Below are positions 17,330 to 24,730 of a stretch of DNA of 24,813 nucleotides, in pieces; the first letter of the stretch is position 1, and each line of letters starts with the position of its first letter. The notes beneath the pieces are model-generated. The model was given only the letters and a program-made list of their open reading frames with translations, was not told the DNA's origin and did no database searches. The stretch is from the NCBI GenBank assembly GCA_041302975.1, contig JBFYQC010000200.1, positions 1 to 24,813 of the forward strand. Direction: 5' to 3'. The translations under genes and the position numbers were made by a program. Source of the DNA: UBA6183 sp041302975. Lineage in GTDB: Bacteria; Bacteroidota; Bacteroidia; UKL13-3.

Positions 17330-17530
17330 CCTGTAATAAATATGGTTTCGAATATATAGGATATACGGTGTATTTTAAATGCTGTAGTTACAAAACACGA
17401 AATTTATAGGTTTTATGTCAAAAAAAATGTTCAAACACTACTGTTTGTCATTTATGTGTAAAACGGCTTTTATCATTGTTTTTGCTAGTTTCATGCAATT
17501 ACCTTGCGCCAAAATTCTAAACATATTTAT
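17330..17530. promoter_or_regulatory. Divergent intergenic region with a weak promoter for the HmuY-like operon
   Basis: On the plus strand TTG 17476-17478, 21-bp spacer, TACCTTGC 17500-17507. The latter is one T short of TACCTTTGC, the usual form of the Bacteroidota -7 box. It is 23 bp from ATG 17531. No clear box for the minus-strand YfhO gene is seen, and no Fur- or heme-type operator was recognised. Confidence 0.35.
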
Positions 17531-18805
17531 ATGAAAAAATTAGTTCTACAAATTGCTCTATTGTTCATTTCGGTAGCTCCGGTTGTTGCTCAAACAACTG
17601 CTAACGATAGTATTAGCCTTGGCACAGGTTATGCTAATGATGTTTATTACAGCTTTGAAAACGGTGCAGTGGGTACTCAATTTGGAGCTAATTGGCACAT
17701 TGCTTTTGCAACTCGTCCTGCCGCTCCACCAACCAATGTGTTACGTTCAACCACCATCATTGCTAATGAAGGTCGTAATGTTCAGATTTTTAAATCAAAC
17801 CAATATAATTTTGCCAGTTTTGATACAACTGGTTACAAAACATGGGCAGCTATGCACAACAGCGATAGCAGTTGGGATGTTGGTGCTTTTAATGCCGACT
17901 TAGTAAAAACCAATCCTTTTAATTATGGTTGGGGTGCTTACAACATGACAACGCATGACGTGGAGAGTGAAGGTTACGTTTACTTGTTGCGTATTACCAA
18001 AACTTTTCAAGGTCGTACCACCGACTCAGCTTTTAAATTAATTAAGATTGAAAAATTAGCATTTGATACCCAATGGGTATTTCATATGGCTAATATTGAT
18101 GGCACAGATAGCAACCAATTTACCATCAGTAAGGCAGGATTTAACGGAAAATTGTTCGCTTACTTTGATGTAATGAACAAACAAGTGGTTGATCGCGAAC
18201 CTACATCACCTTGGGATTTATATTTTACCCGCTATGGTGCATTTTACACACAATTTGGTCAAACTGTATTTAGTACAAATACGGGTGCATTATCACACCC
18301 AACCATGCTAAGTTCCCGTGTTAGTGGTATGCCAAACGATAGTGTTAAAATTTCTGATGCTATTTTTAATAAAAAAATTACTGCCATTGGTACCGATTGG
18401 AAAATCAATCCGGGGCCAGGCCAACCAAACTTCGCTATCGTTGATTCAAACGTATACTTTGCACGCTTAGCTAACAACAAACAATACCGTATGATTTTTA
18501 AATCATTTGACGGTTCGTCTAATGGAAGAATACGTTTTTATAAAGGCATTGAATCAGATTTTGTAGGTTTGTTAGAAGCTAAAAATTACCAAACAGTTGT
18601 TGTGTATCCTAACCCTGCAAGTAATCTTGTAAACGTACAAGTTGGTGTGGGCAATCACAACGTTGTTATTTTTGATATTACAGGTAAAGCTCAGATTAAT
18701 CAAACTGCTACAGGAGCTGCTACAATTGATATTACTGCTTTAAATAGAGGTTTATACTTTATACAAGTTGATGGCAACAAAGCCGCTCGCTTGGTGGTTG
18801 AATAA
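17531..18805 (+). CDS. HmuY-like protein with type IX secretion C-terminal sorting domain
   Basis: 424 residues from ATG 17531 (an earlier in-frame ATG-less start at 17504 is unlikely). Signal peptide ends VVA|Q. The body resembles the HmuY heme-binding fold: NDVYYSFENGAV followed by WHIAF, and later SPWDLYFTRY, each paralleled in the lipoprotein gene at 20859. The last 65 residues are a type A T9SS sorting domain: VVVYPNPASNLVNVQV, FDITGK, then LNRGLYFIQVDG and a terminal ARLVVE. The protein should cross the outer membrane through the type IX system and be anchored or released at the surface. It starts a three-gene operon; 5 bp separate it from the receptor gene. The ligand (heme or other) is inferred. 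Confidence 0.82.
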   Translation: MKKLVLQIALLFISVAPVVAQTTANDSISLGTGYANDVYYSFENGAVGTQFGANWHIAFATRPAAPPTNVLRSTTIIANEGRNVQIFKSNQYNFASFDTTGYKTWAAMHNSDSSWDVGAFNADLVKTNPFNYGWGAYNMTTHDVESEGYVYLLRITKTFQGRTTDSAFKLIKIEKLAFDTQWVFHMANIDGTDSNQFTISKAGFNGKLFAYFDVMNKQVVDREPTSPWDLYFTRYGAFYTQFGQTVFSTNTGALSHPTMLSSRVSGMPNDSVKISDAIFNKKITAIGTDWKINPGPGQPNFAIVDSNVYFARLANNKQYRMIFKSFDGSSNGRIRFYKGIESDFVGLLEAKNYQTVVVYPNPASNLVNVQVGVGNHNVVIFDITGKAQINQTATGAATIDITALNRGLYFIQVDGNKAARLVVE

Positions 18806-18810
18806 TTACG

Positions 18811-20859
18811 GTGGTTCGATTTTCTAAACATATCATTATTTTTTTACTACGTACAGGTACTCCAATAGGAGTACTTGTATTGTTTGTGCTATCTGTTCAT
18901 GCACAACCAAATCAACCTTTAGACACCTTAAAAACAAAGGTTTTAAACGATGCTGTGGTTACCGGGCAGTACGGTGAAAACAGCCTTCAAAATAGTGTGT
19001 TTAAAGTTAAGGTTATTGATGCACAACGTATACAACAGCAAGGTGCGGTTAATCTTAAAGATGTTTTAGCGAACGAAATTAACATACGTATTAATCAAGA
19101 TCCTTCGTTAGGTAGCAGCATTAATTTACAAGGTGTAACCGGTCAAAATATTAAAATATTAATTGATGGTGTTCCAGTAATTGGTCGCGAGGGTGGGAAT
19201 GTTGATTTAACACAAATAAACTTAAATAACGTAGAGCGCATTGAGCTAGTTGAAGGACCTATGAGTGTTAATTTTGGAAGTGACGCTTTAGGTGGTGTTA
19301 TTAATATCATTACCAAAAAAGCGGTAACAAAAAGCAAGAGTTTTAACTTAGGTACTTATTACGAAAGTATTGGTCAATACAACACGGACGGTGGTGTAAA
19401 CTTTGGTTTTAAAAGAACCTCATGGCAAATTAACGGTGGTCGTAATTTTTTTGATGGTTATAACGAAAATGAAAAAATAACACGCTTCAGGTTATGGAAA
19501 CCACGTGAACAGTATTTTGCAGATGCCGCGGTTTCTTTTAGTGGTAAATCAGGAAATTGGCGCATACAAAACAGTTGGTTTACTGAAAAAGTAACTTCTA
19601 GAGATAGCGGCACTGTTACACCATTTTATGCTTATGGATTAGACCAATATTATTACACAACACGTTACACCACATCAGTTTTTTGGGATAAAAAATTGAA
19701 AAACAATTTTTCGGTAAACATAATTGGTTCGGGTAATTACTATAAACGTGTGCGCAATACATTGCGTAAAGATTTGGTGAGTTTGCAAGAAGAACAAACC
19801 ACCGCAGCAGATCTAAACGATACCAATCAATTTTATTTATTGATGAGTAGGGGATTCATTTCAAAAAATAAAAAGGATGCGAAAATCAATTATCAACTTG
19901 GTTACGAAGTAAATCACGAGTTTACTGAAGGTGGTAAAATTGAAGGAGGAGCGCAGCAGTTTACCGATTACAACATTTTTGCCAGTACCGAGTTAAAACC
20001 TACAAAAAAAATAACGTTACGTCCGGGATTCCGTGCTATACATCATTCAAAATTTGATGCACCTTTTGTGCCGGCTATTAATATTAAATGGGAAATTACC
20101 AGCTACCTGAAGTTGCGTGCATCATACGCCAGAGGTTTCCGTGCACCATCCTTAAAAGAAATGTACTTAAAGTTTGTTGATCCCAGCCATAATGTGCATG
20201 GTAACCCCAATTTAAAAGCGGAAACAGGCGATAACTTACAATTATTTACTACGTTTGAAATCACCAAACAAAAACACATGTTTAGGTTTGAACCTAGTTT
20301 GTTTTATAACCACATTACTAATATGATTGATTTGGCTATGGTAAATGCACAAACCATAGAAGCTACATACATTAACGTGGGCGAGTTTATTAGCCAGGGC
20401 GTTAACTTTAATATGGAGTACAAAACACCTGTGTACGGCATACAAGCAGGATATGCATTAACAGGAAGAAATAACAGTTATAACCCTGATGATAAGTTTT
20501 ACAGCAGTAACGAAGTGCGCCTAAACTTTACTGCAACACATCCTAAAAAGAATACTTCTATTGCCTTGTTCTATAAATACAATGGCAAATTACAAGCCTA
20601 CCAATACAACTATACCAACAACGAAGTAATGTTGGGATACATCAATGCATTTAATGTGTTGGATGTAACCCTATCACAACCATTTTTTAAGAAAAGACTA
20701 AACACCACTTTGGGCGTAAAAAATATATTAGATGTAAGAAATGTACGTGCAAGTATTGTGGGTGGTGTTCATCAAAGTTCATCAAACAATGCCATGGTAG
20801 CCATGGGACGAACCTTGTTTTTTTCAATTAGGTATTCATTTAATAAAGCACAGCAATAA
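18811..20859 (+). CDS. TonB-dependent outer-membrane receptor, HmuR/BtuB-like
   Basis: 682 residues from GTG 18811; no ATG exists near, and this start yields a signal peptide ending VHA|Q. The plug domain (about 55-165) has LKDVLANEINIRI, IDGVPV, VERIELVEGPMSVNFGSDAL and GGVINIITKK. The 22-strand barrel follows, with RASYARGFRAPSLKEMYLKF in the middle and a final strand ending FFSIRYSF. No N-terminal carboxypeptidase-like domain, so it is a classical siderophore/heme/cobalamin-type receptor, not SusC. Flanked by two HmuY-like proteins, as in the hmuY-hmuR pair of Porphyromonas, so heme or a related ligand is likely. The stop overlaps the next ATG (TAATG). Confidence 0.9.
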   Translation: MVRFSKHIIIFLLRTGTPIGVLVLFVLSVHAQPNQPLDTLKTKVLNDAVVTGQYGENSLQNSVFKVKVIDAQRIQQQGAVNLKDVLANEINIRINQDPSLGSSINLQGVTGQNIKILIDGVPVIGREGGNVDLTQINLNNVERIELVEGPMSVNFGSDALGGVINIITKKAVTKSKSFNLGTYYESIGQYNTDGGVNFGFKRTSWQINGGRNFFDGYNENEKITRFRLWKPREQYFADAAVSFSGKSGNWRIQNSWFTEKVTSRDSGTVTPFYAYGLDQYYYTTRYTTSVFWDKKLKNNFSVNIIGSGNYYKRVRNTLRKDLVSLQEEQTTAADLNDTNQFYLLMSRGFISKNKKDAKINYQLGYEVNHEFTEGGKIEGGAQQFTDYNIFASTELKPTKKITLRPGFRAIHHSKFDAPFVPAINIKWEITSYLKLRASYARGFRAPSLKEMYLKFVDPSHNVHGNPNLKAETGDNLQLFTTFEITKQKHMFRFEPSLFYNHITNMIDLAMVNAQTIEATYINVGEFISQGVNFNMEYKTPVYGIQAGYALTGRNNSYNPDDKFYSSNEVRLNFTATHPKKNTSIALFYKYNGKLQAYQYNYTNNEVMLGYINAFNVLDVTLSQPFFKKRLNTTLGVKNILDVRNVRASIVGGVHQSSSNNAMVAMGRTLFFSIRYSFNKAQQ

Positions 20860-21872
20860 TGGGTATAAGGGTATATTTTGTTATTGTTTTAATTTTATTG
20901 GCCGGGCTTACTTCTTGTGAGCAACCCGAAACACCAATGTCGTTACCTAAGGCTGTAGGCAAAAAATTTAGTTATGAAATGGGTAACGATTACAGCAACC
21001 AAATTTATGTAGATTTGGAATCTGGTTTTGTGAATAGTGTAAAAGTAAATTGTTGGGATTTAGCTTTTGCGTGTGATCCAACATTAAATAATATTTACCT
21101 AAATGGCGGTGGCGCAGGTGTGTTGATTGCAGGATTGGCTAAAGGTAATTTTGCACCTAATTTTCAACCCAAACAACTAAATTGGAGATGGGATGCTGCC
21201 AATGGCATGAACGATTCTTTGGCTTTAAATGGTTGGGCGCAGAACGGACAAAGCAACGACAGTGTATATGTAATTGACAGGGGAAGTACCCTTAAAGATA
21301 CCGAAAGATACTTTCAGTTTAAGTTAGTAAGCTGTAACCGCGATTCGTTTGTGATGCAAATTGCAAACCTTTACGGACAAGAAATAAGCAACCATATCAT
21401 TGTTAAAAACCACGGTAAACTACTTACTTATTTTACGTTTGGAAATGGTGGCAGCATAATAGATTTTGAACCACCAAAATCTGATTGGGATTTTTGTTTT
21501 TTAAATTACCGTTCGGTGTATTATGAGTTTAATCCACCTTTGTTGTACTCTGTTGTAGGTACGTTTATTAATACCAAAAACATACAGGTGGCCATGGACA
21601 GCAGCAACAGGTTTACGTTTGAAGAAATTGGTCCTGCACATTTTGATTTAGTTACCTACAGCAACAACCGCGATGCAGTGGGTTTTGAATGGAAGGTGCC
21701 TATGTTTGGTGGTACTGGTGTTACTTACCGTACCCGAAACTATGTTACGTTTTTTGTTAAAGAAAAAACAAACGGCAATGCCGACAAATTATTTAAGCTA
21801 CGCTTTATAGATTTTTACGATACCCGAGGCAACAAAGGAACTCCTACTTACGAGATTGTAAGGGTGCAGTAG
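20859..21872 (+). CDS. HmuY-like surface lipoprotein
   Basis: 337 residues. Lipoprotein signal with lipobox LTSC, lipidated Cys20, followed by EQPE, the acidic stretch that can act as a Bacteroidota surface-export signal. The mature protein shares HmuY-like blocks: NQIYVDLESGFV then CWDLAF, and later SDWDFCFLNY, in the same order as in the T9SS-tailed protein at 17531. HmuY captures heme and hands it to the TonB receptor. Whether this copy has heme ligands cannot be judged from the sequence. Last gene of the operon; no terminator is seen after it. No HmuSTUV-type transporter or chelatase genes follow. Confidence 0.82.
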   Translation: MGIRVYFVIVLILLAGLTSCEQPETPMSLPKAVGKKFSYEMGNDYSNQIYVDLESGFVNSVKVNCWDLAFACDPTLNNIYLNGGGAGVLIAGLAKGNFAPNFQPKQLNWRWDAANGMNDSLALNGWAQNGQSNDSVYVIDRGSTLKDTERYFQFKLVSCNRDSFVMQIANLYGQEISNHIIVKNHGKLLTYFTFGNGGSIIDFEPPKSDWDFCFLNYRSVYYEFNPPLLYSVVGTFINTKNIQVAMDSSNRFTFEEIGPAHFDLVTYSNNRDAVGFEWKVPMFGGTGVTYRTRNYVTFFVKEKTNGNADKLFKLRFIDFYDTRGNKGTPTYEIVRVQ

Positions 21873-21953
21873 TGTTGATGATTTAATTTTCCTCCTACCG
21901 TTTATACAATTTGCTTTGTATCTCAATTTGAATCGTTACTTTTATTTTTAGAA

Positions 21954-22583
21954 ATGAAAAGTATAACCTTTAAGTTGAATTTAACGAAAGTCAGATGGTA
22001 CTTTCGTTGTTTATTTGTTTGTAATATACAATCAATTGTCCACAGCGTTTTATTGTTTTGCACTGCAATTATTTTCCAAGGATGTTACTGCTATAATGGC
22101 TTTGGACATAGTACAATTTCAAGAGGCGGTTATTTTCCACCAAAAGATTTAGGTGATACAACACGATATTTCAATATAATGGATCAATTGAGAGATGAGC
22201 ATCCCTACTTGTTAATCAAGTTTAGCGATAAAGAAGAATACTCATTAAAAAGTGCAAAGAGTGTTGATTCAACATTTTTATATACTGAAATTGATTGTCC
22301 GGTTTGTTTGCCTGGTATTGATTGTATGTGTATTCACAGCTGGTATCTAATTGCAAGAGAAAAAAATATTATTTATAAAATTGGTTTATATAATGGAGGT
22401 TTTGCAATAATCGAGGCTTACCTGAAGAGGGGCACTAAAACTTTATATATAAATCAGCATGACCTCTGTGATATGAAAGGTAAAGAAAGAAAGAAGTTGT
22501 ATAAAGAAATTACAGATTGTTTTGAACGTGAAATCATACCCATCATGCAGCCTTATTTTAAAAAACAGGGTAAGTTGAAATAA
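21954..22583 (+). CDS. Putative lipoprotein of unknown function
   Basis: 209 residues, no recognised family. A hydrophobic stretch ends in IIFQGC (Cys44), a possible lipobox, but the 30 residues before it, with basic and hydrophobic groups, are longer than a normal lipoprotein signal. The mature part has several Cys (CPVCLPGIDCMC) that might bind metal or form disulfides. The C-terminus is lysine-rich. It stands alone between the HmuY operon and the RAYT element; a weak box TACTTTTA (21937-21944) may be its promoter. It could be an immunity-type protein, which is only a guess. Confidence 0.6.
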   Translation: MKSITFKLNLTKVRWYFRCLFVCNIQSIVHSVLLFCTAIIFQGCYCYNGFGHSTISRGGYFPPKDLGDTTRYFNIMDQLRDEHPYLLIKFSDKEEYSLKSAKSVDSTFLYTEIDCPVCLPGIDCMCIHSWYLIAREKNIIYKIGLYNGGFAIIEAYLKRGTKTLYINQHDLCDMKGKERKKLYKEITDCFEREIIPIMQPYFKKQGKLK

Positions 22584-22630
22584 ATTATTCCATCAGCGAT
22601 ACTAGTACATAGAATACTGTTAGTGTTATG

Positions 22631-22667
22631 AAATTTTCCCCGTTCACGCGGACGTGCCGTCCGTGTG
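22631..22667 (-). repeat. Left REP-like hairpin end of the RAYT unit
   Basis: Reverse complement of the right end with a single difference. Palindromic core GGACG-GCA-CGTCC extended to ten pairs with one mismatch. Confidence 0.88.
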
Positions 22668-22764
22668 CAGTAAAAACAAAATACGCAGTAAAATCTAAAA
22701 CTACACATGTCCATTAAGGCAAAACCTGGTGGGGTTATTCTCTTATAAAGTTTTATATTTGAGT

Positions 22765-23295
22765 ATGTCTGAATTTTTGAAAATAGAAGATGGTAAAACA
22801 TACTTTATTACCATAACAATAGTTGACTGGGTTGATTTATTTACACGAGAGTGTTATGTAAACATTTTAATCGACAGTGTTAAGTATTGCCAGAATAATA
22901 AAGGTTTAGAAGTATACTCGTACGTTATTATGCCAAGCCATGCACATTTTATAGTAAGTAGTGCCGGTAATTTGAGTCATATACTTAGAGACCTGAAAGA
23001 GCATACATCAAAACAAATTATAGAGGAGATAACGGCAAATAAACAAGAGAGTAGGCGTGAGTGGTTGATGGAGAAGTTTACAATTGGGCAATCTACAAAA
23101 ACAGGTAAACAAGCATTTAGAGTTTGGATTCCAGGAAATCATCCTGAAGAATTGTATAGTGATAAATTTATTACACAAAAAGAAAACTACATACACATGA
23201 ATCCTGTGGTTGCCGGAATAGTTAGTCAACCCCAATATTATAGGTTAAGTTCTGCTAGCGATGAATCTCCGATTAAAGTATTACCTTTAAGATAA
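22765..23295 (+). CDS. REP-associated tyrosine transposase (RAYT), Y1/HUH family
   Basis: 176 residues from ATG 22765. Single-strand nuclease motifs are complete: HUH motif His59-Ala-His61 in MPSHAHFIV and the catalytic Tyr142 in ENYIHMNPVVAGIV. This is the IS200-like REP-associated class, which cuts and moves short hairpin (REP) sequences as single strands. The domain is full length, and an earlier in-frame start at 22729 is not needed. TATATTTG at 22754-22761 resembles a -7 box but sits too close to the ATG to be convincing. It lies between two matching hairpins and its 3' 96 bp are repeated at 24547. Confidence 0.9.
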   Translation: MSEFLKIEDGKTYFITITIVDWVDLFTRECYVNILIDSVKYCQNNKGLEVYSYVIMPSHAHFIVSSAGNLSHILRDLKEHTSKQIIEEITANKQESRREWLMEKFTIGQSTKTGKQAFRVWIPGNHPEELYSDKFITQKENYIHMNPVVAGIVSQPQYYRLSSASDESPIKVLPLR

Positions 23296-23362
23296 GCTTA
23301 TGAAAAATTTAACTATGTTAGAAAATATAACGACACACGGACGGCACGTCCGCGTGAACGGG
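23200..23362 (+). repeat. Direct repeat, copy 1: 3' end of the RAYT unit
   Basis: 163 bp, matched by 24547-24709 with no gaps and eight differences, all in the first 72 bp. The last 91 bp (23272-23362), covering the final codons, the 3' spacer and the hairpin, are identical. Confidence 0.92.
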
Positions 23363-23872
23363 GGAAATTTTGGTTATACATTGGGGGCGTTGGGGAATTT
23401 TTCGGATATTATGGGAGCCATAAATGCACCGAATGAAATACATCAGTTACACACTGATAATACAGAACTTAAAGGTGGATTTGACGCAGGTCATTCAGCA
23501 TTATCAAAAAATGGAAAAACAAGCTTATCGTTTGGCCCATCCAAAAGTGGAGTTAAGATGTTAAAGAAATTATTTGGAACCAAAGCGACAGCTAAATATA
23601 AAATTACTGACCAAAAACCAACAATTGACGTGGGCTTAAACTCTAATGTTATTAACTCATTGAATAAATACCTGCCTAAAATTCCTTATGCAGCGGGCTT
23701 GGGCATACAATGTGCGGGTGCAACAACTTTGGCAGGTATTTTATCTGGTCATTACTTACCTAATATATTACTAACAGTTTTTAACGCTCCACAATTAACT
23801 TATTATTCATATTTATATGAGCAACAAATTACCTCTCTTTCCATATTGGCCATCACTCATACCAACAAGTAA
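23300..23872 (+). CDS. ORF starting inside the RAYT end; possible effector-tail fragment
   Basis: 190 residues. The first 21 codons (ATG 23300, MKNLTMLENITTHGRHVRVN) lie in the RAYT 3' end and the hairpin; only from GGNFGYTLGALGNF on is the sequence its own. That part has a mixed pattern with GHSALSKNG and SLSFGPSKSG at about 75-95, which reminds me of C-terminal regions of Bacteroidota Rhs/YD-repeat proteins, though this is from memory. The C-terminus (about 128-190) is hydrophobic. No signal peptide. It is either a fragment of a larger gene whose 5' part is gone or a gene whose start was replaced by the element. The next gene starts 2 bp after its stop. Confidence 0.5.
   Translation: MKNLTMLENITTHGRHVRVNGGNFGYTLGALGNFSDIMGAINAPNEIHQLHTDNTELKGGFDAGHSALSKNGKTSLSFGPSKSGVKMLKKLFGTKATAKYKITDQKPTIDVGLNSNVINSLNKYLPKIPYAAGLGIQCAGATTLAGILSGHYLPNILLTVFNAPQLTYYSYLYEQQITSLSILAITHTNK
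23334..23370 (+). repeat. Right REP-like hairpin end of the RAYT unit
   Basis: Same hairpin as the left end in opposite orientation, with one mismatch. Translated in the frame of the next ORF it reads THGRHVRVNGGNF. Confidence 0.88.
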
Positions 23873-23873
23873 A

Positions 23874-24458
23874 GTGAAGCTATATATAACTATTGCGATA
23901 CTTTTAATGAAGTTAGTTGCATACGGTCAGATCCAACCATTATTACTATATGCCGAAGGGAAAAAACCAGGCTTTGTGACAAATGGAAAGCCTTATATTT
24001 TTATTGAACTTAATACTGAAAAAAAACTCAAAGCGTATATCGGATTCCACGCATATAAAGGAAGGTTGTATGATGGATGTTGGTTGTCTGATTTAATTGC
24101 CGTTAACGACTCAGTATATGAAGGTTTATATAGACCCAATTCAGATGAAAAAAGTTTAAAGGTTAGATTACTGTTGGGTACTAATCAATCAATGTTTTAT
24201 ATTGAGGAGTATGGAGTTTATGAATTAGGGACTCCTGACAATTTGGACGAGATTAATGATATCAGAAATAAAATATATGCTACTTCTTTGTTTCGGATAC
24301 AGGAGTATAAAAAACTGGTGACAGGCATATTTTCCTGCAATAAATCAAACACACAAATTTATGCTCACCCGTTGTTTAGATTGCCTCATGAAAAATTTAT
24401 CAAAGAAGTTGAAAATATCGATACGACAGAGGAGTGGAATGCGCTTTTCTGTTATTAA
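23874..24458 (+). CDS. Secreted protein of unknown function, coupled to the upstream ORF
   Basis: 194 residues from GTG 23874, which gives a clean signal peptide ending AYG|Q, 1 bp after the stop of the preceding ORF (TAAAGTG). A start at 23817 would overlap that ORF by 56 bp and bury the signal. ATG 23907 would cut the signal peptide in half. The mature protein (about 175 residues) is beta-rich at first (KPYIFIELN, KAYIGFHAYKGRLYDG) and helical at the end (EEWNALFCY). No family recognised. The tight coupling suggests a partner or immunity role for the upstream product; unproven. Confidence 0.62.
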   Translation: MKLYITIAILLMKLVAYGQIQPLLLYAEGKKPGFVTNGKPYIFIELNTEKKLKAYIGFHAYKGRLYDGCWLSDLIAVNDSVYEGLYRPNSDEKSLKVRLLLGTNQSMFYIEEYGVYELGTPDNLDEINDIRNKIYATSLFRIQEYKKLVTGIFSCNKSNTQIYAHPLFRLPHEKFIKEVENIDTTEEWNALFCY

Positions 24459-24522
24459 ACGATTAGAATAATAACACCCGTTTATGCGCGCGTTTTATCA
24501 TTTTGCTGCAAGATATTTGGTG

Positions 24523-24642
24523 ATGAATTTTAGAATTTCATCATCAAACCTTGTGGTTGCAGGAATAGTTAGTCAACCGCAACATTATAGGTTAAGTTCT
24601 GCCAGTGATGAATCTCCAATTAAAGTATTACCTTTAAGATAA
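24523..24642 (+). pseudogene. Truncated RAYT transposase remnant (C-terminal 31 codons)
   Basis: From 24547 the frame reads NLVVAGIVSQPQHYRLSSAS and on to the same LPLR stop as the intact RAYT. An ATG at 24523 happens to be in frame and makes a 39-residue ORF. Both HUH and tyrosine motifs are missing, so it cannot be active. Within the aligned part the changes are mostly at third positions (see findings). Confidence 0.82.
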
Positions 24643-24709
24643 GCTTATGAAAAATTTAACTATGTTAGAAAATATAACGACACACGGACGGCACGTCCGC
24701 GTGAACGGG
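24547..24709 (+). repeat. Direct repeat, copy 2: 3' end of a RAYT unit
   Basis: Ungapped match to 23200-23362, offset 1347 bp, same orientation. The sequence diverges right after CGGG at 24709, which marks the probable element end. Confidence 0.92.
24681..24709 (+). repeat. Third copy of the REP-like hairpin
   Basis: Identical for 29 bases with the right end at 23334-23362. Followed by TGGTAA, so the mini-ORF from ATG 24647 stops at 24715 after 22 residues. Confidence 0.9.
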
Positions 24710-24730
24710 TGGTAATAAAAAATATTAACA

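Larger units (their letters stand above)
22631..23370 (+). mobile_element. RAYT unit (REPtron-like) with 37-bp inverted ends
   Basis: Inverted repeats at 22631-22667 and 23334-23370 match at 36 of 37 positions. They bracket a single transposase gene of the REP-associated tyrosine transposase family. Each end folds into a hairpin of ten base pairs with one A-C mismatch and a GCA loop (for example 23334-23356). No target duplication is obvious. The outer boundary is uncertain: the third copy of the end departs after CGGG, so the true element end may be near 23362, with the outermost bases belonging to the flank. Confidence 0.85.

Noticed and set aside
17432..17447. Hairpin CAAACA-CTAC-TGTTTG
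   Set aside because: Only six pairs, no T run, lies between divergent genes; not a terminator. Could be an operator but nothing else supports it.
22754..22761. TATATTTG as RAYT promoter
   Set aside because: Matches the -7 box but ends 3 bp before the ATG, and no TTG is found about 20 bp upstream.
22553..22801. 82-codon minus-strand ORF across the left hairpin
   Set aside because: Made by reading through the REP hairpin (TARPRERG); overlaps the RAYT promoter area and has no motif.
22631..24709. Hairpin repeats as a CRISPR array
   Set aside because: Only three copies, irregular spacing, inverted orientation of one, and tied to a RAYT gene; no spacers or cas genes.
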